Shown here: piece by piece, positions 35,416 to 46,484 of the stretch | Numbering within the stretch: position 1 is the stretch's first letter | Layout: every line of letters begins with the position of its first letter | Origin: Clitoria ternatea | Lineage: Eukaryota > Streptophyta > Magnoliopsida > Fabales > Fabaceae | Reading direction: 5' to 3' | Assembly (NCBI GenBank): GCA_037962975.1 | Contig: CM075669.1 | Coordinates: forward strand, 108,578,501-108,642,500 | Length of the DNA stretch: 64,000 nt | Program-made: the position numbers and the translations under genes | Notes under the pieces: generated by a model | Database searches by the model: none | Told to the model about the DNA's origin: nothing | Seen by the model: the letters and a program-made list of their open reading frames with translations, nothing else

Positions 35416-38400
35416 ATGATGGCTCCTAATCTCCCCGACGATGATTCTTCTTCTCCATCTAAACCTTACGACAATAGGAATTCAAACGCCAAGGAATCAT
35501 CCCTATCGCCTGATGATGATAATTCAGATAATTCTCCAGCAAAGTCTGATGATAATCCAGATAAATCTCCAAGGAGCCCCAAAGAATCATCTGACTCACC
35601 AAAGTCTGATGATAATAACAATAATGATCAAGATACTCCACCGAGCCCCAAGAAATCATTTCACTCACCAAACTCTGATGATGATGATAATAATAATAAT
35701 AATATTTCAGATTCTCTAAAGGGCCTTAAGGAATCATCTCCACCCCAAAAGTCTCATGATAAACCAGAATCACCCGATAGGGTTCCATCTAAGTCTTCGC
35801 CACCATTGCCATCACCACCACCTCCTCCCTCAAAGTCTCTGTCACCACCACCATCACCATTATTGTCGCCGCCACCACCTAAATCTCCACCACCGCCGCA
35901 GTCATCACCCCCTCCATTACCATCACCTCCACCACCTTCACTACCACCACCATCTTCACCACCATTGCGTCCTCCACCTCCTCATCTACCCCTGCCATTG
36001 CCAGCTCTCTTGCAACCAGTGCGTAATGTAAATAACCGTCCTCCATATTTTCCACGTAAAAAGTCACTCATGCCACCACCGCCACCACCACTATTCGAAG
36101 CTCCACCTCCAAGGAGGTCTTCTTCACCTCGGAGACGTTCAGCTTCAAATGATTCAAATCCAGGAGGGTCTGACCAGCCAGCACCAACATTATCAGGAAA
36201 GAATAGGGCCATGCATGAAAATGTTCCCAATGTAAAGAGAGGGAATTCTGCTCCCAATATCTCATCTTCCAGCAGTGATGGTAGTCCAGCAAAATACATT
36301 GGATATACCCTGGCTGGGGTTGTCGCTGTTGCCTTGGTCGCTGTAGCTCTAGCTGTTGTTCTCAGGTCTAAGAAGAAGAAATCAACAGGAAATATCTTTG
36401 GTGCAACCTACAATATGCCATCCCTTGATAATAATTTTCATGTCAAATCAGGTAAACTGTTAATTTTTTTTATTAGCCCGTTTTACTTTCAACATACTTA
36501 ACTATTCTTTGTATTGTTTTTCATTCAAATTTGTATAATTTCATCTCTTTAATTTCCACATTTAAGTGGTATAGTATTGATTATCATTTGTCACCTTGAT
36601 TAGAAAGCAATATCAACATTATCTTAAGTAATTTTGTCCTTTTAATATCAGTGATATTAATAACTTTTTAACAAATAAAAGATTTGCCAATCAAAAGAGA
36701 AGTGTGCATACACGTTAAGAGAGAAATGCTGTGTTTCGTATGAAAGGACAAAACTCATATATTTATAGTGTTATGTTTTTAATTAAAGATTGTAGTTTTA
36801 CTTAAGTAATATGCACAATAAAAGAAGTTAATGTTGCCAACATAGATTGGTCCAGTTAGTTAAAGTGGGAACTTGAGGATGTAAGTTCAAATCTCAAATG
36901 TGAGGATCTTGTTAATAGGTAATCTATAAGTATCTATGTATGTCCTCGTTAATATGTATTACCATGTAAATATTTATTTTTAAATTAGAAAACTAACCAA
37001 AAAAAAAAACTCATGACAGTTGCACCTAATTTTTGTCCTCTATTATATTAAAAGAGTTTTCATGCCAATTAGCATTTCTTTCTAGTTCTTTAGTGCCTTG
37101 GTTCATTTGATTTTCTGGTCTAATGATGTTGGGCATCAGGTACTAATCATGGGCATTACTATGCACAGCAGCCAAGCCAAAAACCTGCCCTTGCAGTTAA
37201 CTATGGAAATGGGAATGTTAGTAAGAAGCATTTAAGTGCTCCATTAGACTCGCCACAGCCCAAGAGTGCTCAAATAGCTTTTTCCTATGACATGGTTATG
37301 GAAATAACCAATGCATTTTCTAGTCAAAATGTTATAGGGGAAGGAGGATTTGGGTATGTTTACAAAGGTTGGCTACCAAATGGGAAAGCAGTTGCAGTAA
37401 AACAGCTTAAGGCTGGCAGTGGCCAGGGAGACAGGGAGTTCAAGGCTGAGGTGGAGATTATCAGCCGAGTTCATCATCGACACTTGGTATCATTGGTGGG
37501 TTATTGCATAACAGAGCAGCAAAGAGTGCTTATCTATGAGTTTGTTCCGAATGGAACACTCCATGATCACTTGCATGGTAACGTGAGTTTCCCTTGATTT
37601 TTCTTATTGGAATTTACATTTTCTGTTTATGTCTTTTGGTTCTCATGATCATATATTATGTGTATTCTTCCAGGAAAAGAAATGCCAGTGTTGGAATGGG
37701 CCAAAAGGCTAAAGATTGCAATAGGCGCTGCAAAAGGCTTGGCATATCTACATGAGGACTGTAAGTACAGCTTGTATATTTGTTCTTGGAATTTGAACAA
37801 CATGTTCTCATACTGGAAATCAACAATTTACTTTTAGAAAACCGTGACAGCGAAATGGTAGTGCAAATGGTGTGTAGACAATCTGAACTGAACAATTTAT
37901 TTGTTTGTGGAATCTGAACGGTTTCACTGGGTTCAGTTAGACTCATTATATGATGTATCATTATGTAGCTTTTGAAATGATGTGTAGACAGTAGTGCTTA
38001 ACTGGCTTTCTCCATGTATTTCTGGGTTAACAATTCGTTAATTCTTAATTGTGTTGCTATCATCTCTTTCTTAATTGTGCAACATGTTTGAGGAAAGTTA
38101 CTAGAAGATAGCAGAAGAAATATAAAAAAAATTCTGATGTAGAGAACTGTCCCAAAGTCTATAAGATCTTGCAAGTTACTATACGAATTAGTTTTTGTTC
38201 AAGAGAAAGAAACCGAGAGACAATTGGATGAATTTCCGTGTGTTTGAATACACAACGAAGTACTATATTTATAATAAAGCAGTAATAAATACAAGATCAT
38301 AATACAAATCATATACAATCAATCTAATCAATTCTAATATATTTACAATATTCTAACACTCCCCCTCAAGCTGGAGCATATAAATCATATGCACCAAGCT

Positions 38401-41400
38401 TGTCAAATAAGTATTTAATACAAGAACCCCTAAGAGACTTTGTGAGAACATATGCCAATTGATCATTGGAATTTACAAATTTCGTAACAATGTCCCCTGA
38501 TACAATCTTCTCTCTGATGAAGTTGCAGTCTACTTCAATGTGTTTGGTCCTTTCATGAAACACCGGATTAGAAGAAATGTGCAATGCAACTTGATTGTTA
38601 CAAATGAGTGTCATAGATGTAGTTTCCCCAAATTTTAATTCTTCAAGCAAATGTTTGAGCCATATGATCTCACATGTAGCCAAAGCCATAGCTCGGTACT
38701 CCGCTTCTGCATTTGACCGGGCTACAACATTTTGCTTTTTACTTTTCCATGAAACCAAGTTATCCCCAAGGAAGACAAAATAGCCCATTGTAGATCTTCT
38801 GTCAATAGGGGATCCTGCCCAGTCAGCATCTGAGTATCCAGTTATTCGAGTATGACCCTTATCTTCATACAAGAGCCCTTTACCTGGTGCCCCTTTGATA
38901 TATTTTAAGATGCGGATGACTGCATTCTAGTGACCTTCACAAGGGGAGTTGAGAAATTGACTTACCACACTAACTGCAAAGGAAATGTCAAGACGTGTGA
39001 TAGTAAAGTAATTTAGCTTTCCAACTAGTCTTCTATATCTCTCTAGATCTGAGAGAGGCTCCGCTTGTTCCAGCATAAGCTTAGTGTTGGGATCCAAGGG
39101 AGTATCTACCGGTTTGGTCCCCATCAAGCCGGTCTCCTCCAAAATATCCATCGTATACTTTCTTCTTTGAGAAATTACAACACCTGAACTAGATTGTGTC
39201 ACCTCTATTCCTAAAAAGTAGCGAAGCCTTCCAAGATCCTTTGTTTGGAAGTGACAATGTAAGTGTTGTTTTAAAAGAACAATGCCAGTGTGATCGCTTC
39301 CTGTGATGACAATGTCATCAACATACACAACCAAGTAAATACAACCGGAGGTAGAATAGCGATAGAAAACAGAATGATCCGCCTCACTCCGAGTCATGCC
39401 AAATTCTTTTACGACAGTGCTGAGTCTACCAAACCATACTCTTGGGGATTGTTTAAGACCATACAGGGACTTCCGAAGCCGACAAACCAATCCTGAACAC
39501 TCCCCCTGAGCAACAAAACCAGGTGGTTGCTCCATATAGACTTCTTCCGTCAGATCACCATGGAGGAAGGCATTCTTGATGTCTAACTGGAAAACAGGCC
39601 AATGACAAATGGCAGCGATGGAGAGAAATACGCGTACAGAGGCCATCTTAGCTACCGGGGAAAAAGTATCACCATAATCAAGGCCAAGAATTTGAGTATA
39701 GCCTTTGGCCACTAAGCGAGCCTTCAATCGATCAACAAAACCATCTGGGCCAATTTTGACTGTGTAGACCCACCTACATCCGACCACTGTCTTACGGAGG
39801 GAAGAGGAACAAGATCCCAAGTTCCACTGCTTTGTAGTGCACTCATTTCCTCAATTATGCCTTGTCACCAGCCAGGATGAGACAAAGCTTCACCTGGAGT
39901 TTTAGGAATGGCAATAGAAGACAGAGGAGAGACACCAATATAATGGGAAGGTGATAAACGATGATAAGACAAAGCAACATAATGAGGAGAGGGATTACGA
40001 GTGGAACGAATACCTTTTCGGATAACAATAGGAAAACCACTATCGGGTGACGGATCCGTAGGAGGTGGAGGAGTTGGCTCCAGGGGTAAGTTAGATGGGA
40101 CTTCATCAAGTGGAACCTCCAAGTAGGATGGGGCCGACGTTGATATACCTAAAGAGAACGAGGTGGATCAGTCGAAATATCAGTGACCACAAGAGACTGA
40201 TATATAACCTGCATGGGAGAAACAAAAACAGGGCCACAAAAGTAGGACTAGACACAAAGTTCTCCACAGTGGGAACTGTAAAATATGGACTAGACTCAAA
40301 AAAGGTAACATCAGTCGAAACAAAGTAACGATTAAGGCTAGGACAGTAACATTTATAACCCTTTTGAGACCTTGTATAACCAAGAAATACACATTTAGTT
40401 GCTCGGGCGGAGAGTTTATTGGTGCCCGTGCCAAGGTTGTGGACAAAATAAGTAGAACCAAAAACACGAGGTGGTAAAGAATATAAAGACTGGTGAGGAA
40501 ACAAGATGGAGTGAGGTACCTGATTATCAAGAACGGAGGAGGGCATGCGATTAATTATATAACAAGCTGTAAGGACAGCATCCCCCCAAAACCAATGAGG
40601 AATATTACCATGTAAAAGAAGTGTTCGAGTTGTTTCGACAAGATGCCCATTTTTTCTTTCTGTAATTCCATTCTGTTGAGGGGTATGAGCACAAGATATT
40701 TGATGTAAAATACCATGAGAAACCATAAATGATTGAAAGGAATTAGATAAATACTCATGGCCATTATCACTACGCAAGGTACGTATAGGAACACCAAACT
40801 GGATTTTAATTTCATTGCAAAAACTTTGAAAAATTAAAAATAACTCAAAACGATTTTTCATTAAAAATAACCAAGTACACCTAGAATAATCATCAATAAA
40901 GGTAACAAAATATTGATATCCTAAATTAGACACGGTACGACATGGACCCCAAATATCATAATGGACTAAACTAAATGGAGACTTAGCACGACCTGAGACT
41001 CGATTATTAAAAGAAGTACGACTATGTTTACCTAATTGACACGACTCACAAGATAAGGTAGACAACTTGGGAAGTGTGGGCACCATTATTTATAACTTGT
41101 GAAGACTTGGATGACCCAACCGAGCATGGAGGAGACTGGAATCAACCGCCGACCCCACATGTGCAGAAGGTTGAAGTTGATAAAGCCCATGTGACTTACA
41201 TCCGGTGGCAATCATCCGCCCCGAACTCCGATCCTAGATGAAAACAGAGTCTTTAGTAAATGAGACAATGCAATCAAGAGAGCGAGTCAAACGACTAATG
41301 GATAATAAATTAAAGGGAGACCCAGACATATAAATAACATTGTCAACAGACAAAGAAAGAAGAGGGTGAACAATACCGAGACCTTGAGATTGAGTCTGAC

Positions 41401-44400
41401 ATCCATTAGCTATAGTAATGGAAGGTAAAGAAGTAGAGCTAGAAATGGTTGAGAATAAGGATTTGTTACCGGTAATATGATCGGTGGCCCCAGAGTCAAG
41501 GACCCAAGAACCAAAAGAGTGAGACAAACCAACAAAAGAATTACGCGTTTGCACTACAAAAGCCATGGAACCTGAAATCTTGCACTCTTTACACCACTAA
41601 AGAAAATCGTTGTAAGTAGGTGTGGTCATAGTCTGTGGTCTAGATGCAAAGGTGGAAATGGCTGGCTGCACAACATTTACCATTTTAGAGGAGAGAGAAA
41701 AACACAAACAGAGGAGAGAGAAAGTGCAAAACGAACCCTAACAGCGTCAAACGGTGTTCGAACAAAACAACCAATTCTGATCTGGGGGTCGATATTGTTC
41801 ACGCGTGCGCGGTATTGTTCACACGGTACTGGTCACGCGGTACTGTTCACGTGGAAGAAAAAACAGCTGAAGAAACCTCGAGCAGTCGGAAAGGAGCACA
41901 CAACCGAAGAGAAACCTGGAGATAAAACACGGGTTTCGAAAAAATTACACCAGTGAGCAGTGGGCCCACTGGGTAAAACACGGATTAAGGTTGCCTCTCG
42001 TTAGGCTCTAGATACCATGTTCAAGAGAAAGAAACCGAGAGACAATTGGATGAATTTCCGTATGTTTAAATACACAACAGAGTAGTATATTTATAATAAA
42101 GTAGTAATAAATACAAGATCATAATACAAATCACATACAATCAATCTAATCAGTTCTAATATATTTACAATATTCTAATAGTTTTAAATCTCAATACTGT
42201 CTGAAGTTCATTTCACACTTAAAAAAAAATAGTTACTTTTGAGTTCCATTATAATAGTAATATTGATTATGTTTCTCTTTTTTGAACATTACTCCTAATC
42301 CAATTAAAACAAGACATTGGTAATTTGTCACAAATACATGGTACAAATTTAGAAGAGGAAGCATATTTAACCGTTTTGGGAACCTAAGGAATTGCATAGT
42401 ATATGACAAATTTTAGGCTTAGGGAGAAAACTGCCAGCAACCCGTTATTGGATCTTTCTGTCATATTTTGTGTCATCATTCCCTTTGTCAATGTTAGTTT
42501 TTCAATTCTATGAATAACTAAAGTATTTTATCTATCTCTAGGCAGCCAAAAGATTATTCACAGAGATATTAAATCCGCAAACATACTTTTGGATGATGCT
42601 TTTAAGGCACAGGTATGCAGTTGTACCTTTCTTTTTCTGTCATACACCATTGTGAGATTCAATTTTCATTCAAGATACAATCTCTGTAAATGAAAGTCCT
42701 GATGCTAATGCACCCTTGTTTTAACTCAGGTTGCAGACTTTGGACTTGCACGGCTAGCCGATGCTGCCAATACCCATGTATCTACCAGGGTTATGGGTAC
42801 ATTTGGGTATGTTCCTTTATCCTTTGATTATCATAAACAAAACATACTAATGTATATAGATTATCATGGGGGTATTGGGACTTGCGGTCAATGGGGCCGG
42901 TTTGGTTACAATTTCTAATCCATTGGTCAAAAGGAGTTAGGTTAATCTTGAATGACGTGCAGAATCAATATTAACTACTGAATGGTTCCATTTTTACAAC
43001 TAATTATTGAATACACACTTAGTTTATATAAAGAAATTTTTTGGAGGAGCAATAGCAAAATTGATTCATTGGTGTATTACAATGTTTTGTTCGAGGAAAA
43101 AGGCGTGAATGATTGGAATTTTAATGAGGTTATCTTGTTTGGTTTGTGGAAAATGGAGAGGGCAGAGTAATTTTAATGAGCTATTTTATTTAGTTCAAAG
43201 AAAATGGAGCGGGAAGATATCTTAATTAGGTTATTTTATTTGGTTCAAAAATAATGAAACATACAGGAGAGAAATTTTATTTTATGCTTGGTTCAAATGT
43301 TAGAAGAGAGGAAAAGGATATTTTAATCATTTAATTTGTTTTGTTTAGTAACTTTGAAGGAAATGATAGGAAGAATGAGATGAAATAAATATCATTTTGA
43401 GGAATTTATCTTCCTTTTAAGAAAGAAGATTTTTGGAGGGGAGGCAAGGGTCAAAGAGTTTTGTCCTTCTCTTCCCTCCCCTCGTTTGAATCAACGATAC
43501 CATAATTTTGAGTTTTGGTGCCTCGACTAGTGGAGTAGAGCTTCCACATATAATTTTAACACAAGAATGGACAGTTACTAACTAATGTTAACTATCACAA
43601 GGATTTGTAGAACAAATATAACAAGTAGCTCATTATTATGACTTAAATTTGCAGGTACATGGCTCCAGAATATGCAACAAGTGGAAAATTAACGGATAGA
43701 TCAGACGTTTTCTCATTTGGGGTTGTCCTCCTTGAGCTTGTAACGGGAAGGAAACACGTTGATCAAACTCGGCCTATGGGAGATGAGAGTTTGGTTGAGT
43801 GGGTACGAGTATACCTTTCTTTCAGTGTTTTGTACCCAACATGTTCAACTCATGACTCCGGTCATTCTGTTTCTTATGAGACTACCATGTGCATGCCCAC
43901 AGGCTCGTCCACTTCTCCTTCGTGCAATTGAGACACGTGATTTCAGTGAACTAACAGATCCAAGACTTGAAAATCATTACGTGGAGAGTGAAATGTTCAG
44001 AATGGTTGAGGCAGCTGCCGCTTGTGTTCGCCACTCAGCTCCTAAACGGCCTAGTATGGCTCAGGTGAAAATAATACCAAAGAAAAACTATTTTCTTGTG
44101 CATTCAAACTATAGATCAAGCTAGCCCCGAACCGTCTGATAAATTATAATGTTTGGGCTTTAAATTTTGAGCGTAAATTAAAGCTAACCTTTTCAGCCAA
44201 GTTTCGATGAGAACATGAGGCACAGTGCAGGTTAAGCCTTTTTAATCAGCATTGTGTTTTTATATAAAATGAGGAAAGTTTATATAGGATATTGAAGGAA
44301 ATTTTGTTAATGCGTATTAGGATACAAAAATTGATTGTTCTCGTAATAATACGGGGTGTGGTATAATTTATCCTGTTACTTTATGATAAATCTATTTCAA

Positions 44401-44722
44401 GTCATTTACTAATGGTTGTGGTTGATATCAGGTGGTAAGAGCCTTGGATAGAGGAGATGAATTATCTGATCTATCCAATGGGGTGAAATACGGTCAAAGC
44501 ACGGTTTATGATTCTGCCCAATATCAAAAAGACATTACGCTATTCAGGAGGATAGCCAATGGCAGCAGTATCGAATCTGATTTTTCTGATTTTGATATGT
44601 ATAATAGAGAACAAAGTTTTTCAAGAGAGACATCAACAGGATCCCGAGAAGCATTGATGCGGGGTGCGTCTGGCAGCCCGTCAGATTCTAAATCTTTCAA
44701 CAGGCATAGGAACGGTACATAA
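35416..44722 (+). CDS. PERK: Proline-rich extensin-like receptor kinase (PERK family)
   Basis: Eight coding exons with GT/AG borders keep one frame: 35416-36451, 37140-37577, 37674-37760, 42542-42612, 42730-42806, 43655-43802, 43903-44064 and 44432-44722 (2,310 nt, 769 residues). The start is MMAPNLPDDD, with no signal peptide, as is usual for PERKs. Residues ~5-110 are Ser/Asp/Asn-rich, ~115-235 are rich in SPPPP-type motifs and expected to contact the cell wall, and ~294-318 form one membrane helix followed by RSKKKK. The kinase domain starts near 405: glycine loop GEGGFGYVYKG (412-422), ATP-binding K433, catalytic HRD (527-529), DFG (547-549) and SDVFSFGVVLLELVTGRK. All key residues are present, so an active Ser/Thr kinase sensing wall or growth cues at the plasma membrane is expected. 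Intron 3 (37761-42541) is inflated by antisense Copia-2. Which PERK number it matches cannot be told. Confidence 0.95.
36842..37009 (+). mobile_element. Probable tRNA-derived SINE in PERK intron 1
   Basis: A polymerase III A-box-like TGGTCCAGTTAGTTAA (from about 36848) and a B-box-like GTAAGTTCAAATCTC (36881-36895) lie about 35 bp apart. The unit ends in an A-run at 36999-37009. Target duplications were not obvious, so the boundaries are approximate. Confidence 0.5.
38196..38358 (-). repeat. Copia-2 3' LTR
   Basis: 163 bp; on the + strand it reads TGTTCAAGAGAAAG... to ...ATATTCTAACA. It abuts the polypurine tract and the last codons of RNase H. A TATA-like box (TTATAAATATA on the - strand) lies near 38270. 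Confidence 0.93.
38366..41677 (-). pseudogene. Copia-2 polyprotein: protease, integrase, RT, RNase H; no Gag
   Basis: The probable start at 41683-41677 reads MVNVVQPAISTF and passes after a stop directly into protease (WVLDSGATDHIT near 41500, catalytic Asp intact). Integrase spans 41086-40180, with LPKLSTLSCESCQLGKHSR, FVTFIDDYSRCTWLF, RSDNGHEY and HTPQQNGITERKN. RT spans 39820-38927, with QLDIKNAFLHGDLTEEVYM and the intact box LVVYVDDIVITG. RNase H is at 38872-38366, with GYSDADWAGSP and SNAEAEYRAMA. Stops near 41234 and 41098, a frame break near 40110 and a TGG-to-TAG stop at 38927 disable it. The Gag capsid and zinc knuckle are missing entirely, so even a repaired reading frame could not form a particle without help. 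Confidence 0.9.
42018..42180 (-). repeat. Copia-2 5' LTR
   Basis: 163 bp, matching the 3' LTR with 9 substitutions. It directly adjoins the primer binding site at 42011-42017. Confidence 0.93.
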
Positions 44723-44930
44723 TGAGTATAAGGGATTGAGAGAAAACACACACAGCAGAGTAGAAACGGCAAATGAGCATAGACATGATGGAGTTGGAGG
44801 CTGCTGCTTTCAACCGAATTAGATTCTCCAAATGATCAGTGCATTTTTGGTTTCACATTTGCCAGCCATAAATGTGGATCCATTTTAGCACAAGTTTGAC
44901 ATGATTTAATTTGTTTCTAAAACATGCACC

Positions 44931-45112
44931 GAGTAAACTTTAAGTTAATCTTTGAGATTATATGAATCGGGCATTTTAGTTCTAAGTTTTTGAAAAACTT
45001 CAATTAAGTATCCAATTATCATTTTATTTAGTTAGAAACTAAATTGAAGTTTTTTAAGTTGGATAAAATACTCAATTCATACAATCTAGAAGGTTAATTT
45101 GTGAGTTTACTC
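44931..45112. mobile_element. Fold-back MITE downstream of PERK
   Basis: 182 bp from GAGTAAACTTTAAGTTAATC to ATTTGTGAGTTTACTC. The right half is the inverse of the left almost to the centre: GAGATTATATGAATCGGGCA pairs with the inverse of CTCAATTCATACAATCTAGA, and AAAAACTTCAATTAAG pairs with its counterpart. It lies 209 bp past the PERK stop codon and may be part of its 3' UTR. No coding sequence. Confidence 0.7.
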
Positions 45113-46484
45113 TTAACGAAATACTCCTAATGGGCCATGCCATTGGACGATCATCATGCAGCAAGCCAGGGATGTTTTCAGTTTAAACAAGATTAAATCT
45201 ATGGCTTAACTCCAATCCTGTATAAAGGCACCACTTGATCCTTTTCTTTCCCCAGGTTTTGTTGTATTTTCTTCCCCCTTCTTTAATACGGGGGATATTG
45301 GCAGCTTGTAAGAAGAAAAGATGGTTGTGCTCATTTTTTAGTCATTATTATCAGTAGATGTCTCCTATTCATGTAGGATTTGAAAATTTGGGTTTCTAAG
45401 TGCACATTTGCAATGCGTTGATGCAAGATATTCAAAATGAAACAGTTCAATTTTATGGTATTTTTTGAGTTGAGAATACTTCTTCAGTTATCATTTATCA
45501 GGCCCCAAGCAGAAAAAGATGATCACTAAAACATATATTATATAATTTGGAGGCATAACCATAGTTGGGAATTAGTAAATTACTGTAGCCGAACCATTAA
45601 AAATCGGATATAAAGGTTATGCTTTTAGACTTCTAGTCCAACTTCTTATATAAACCTGTGGTGTGTTGTTTATTTGGAGACAATATCCAAGTTCTTAGCT
45701 AATAAGGGATCCTTCAACTTAAGCTCAGAATCGATGACTTTGATGATAATGGTGTCATTGGAGTACTTTATTTCTCACCTGTAAAAGAAATTTCCAGTAT
45801 CGAGTGTACAAACTTCGAAGATGCTCTCGCTTTCTTGAACTATTATATCACCACCATTTTGCTGAACTTCTTAGCTACTTTGTCTTTCTTCATTTGTTTT
45901 CTGTATTAAATACTCTTTCAGTTTCGTTGGGTGAATATCCTGCTTGGTTGCCTGTGGAACAAAATTTAATCTCATTATCCCAGAAATGGGGTCTGTGATG
46001 GTGGGGTGGGTGAAATAGAAGAGTGAACGCTTTCATACCAGTTTTACAGGAAATGTTAACCAGTTTAAGAAATTCACAGTAAAAAAAATTGTTAATTATG
46101 CTGGTGTGTGCACTAGAAATCATGGAGGTGCTGTATTTATGTCAGTTTTTGACAAAAAATTCCATTTTTTATTTCTTAACCTTTGCTCTTAGAACACGAA
46201 TTAACAATTCCTTTCTAAAATGATGTAGGTTACATTTATTTTCTCTTTTTCCATGCATGAAATCTGTTCTAGTTTCTCCCTCTCAAAATTGTCCAATTCC
46301 TTTCTTGAAGGGAAGACAGTAGTGAATTCTATGTCTAGTTGTCAAAGTGAAAAGGTGTTTGGTGCTAGACTTGGAGTCCTTGGCCAACATAATAAACAAA
46401 TTCGCTCAAATTCGCTTGTCTCTTTATGGTTATCTATACTTTTATCAAATTAATTCACTTTGCTATGAATTGAATTCCAATTTC
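45113..46484. other. Intergenic region between convergent genes
   Basis: Holds the presumed 3' ends of PERK (+) and the bHLH gene (-). No coding exon, RNA gene or transposon end was recognised. A small extra last exon of the bHLH gene was looked for here and not found. Confidence 0.45.

Larger units (their letters stand above)
38196..42180 (-). mobile_element. Copia-2: Ty1/copia element in PERK intron 3, antisense
   Basis: On the - strand it runs from TGTTAGAATATTG (5' LTR outer end; one terminal base changed at 42180) to CTTGAACA (38196). The target duplication GTTTT lies at 38191-38195 and 42181-42185. LTRs of 163 bp flank a primer binding site (reverse complement of GATACCA, 42011-42017) and a polypurine tract (GCTTGAGGGGGAG, at about 38359-38371). 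Protease, integrase, RT and RNase H are in copia order. No Gag region is present between the leader and protease. The LTRs differ at 9 of 163 positions by eye. Confidence 0.95.

Noticed and set aside
35756..36031. His-rich and other alternate-frame ORFs over PERK exon 1
   Set aside because: They are shadows of the CCA/CCT-rich proline coding sequence in other frames.
42982..43170. 62-codon ORF in PERK intron 5
   Set aside because: It lies between good splice sites of a continuous kinase domain, shows no similarity, and overlaps short imperfect AT-rich repeats.
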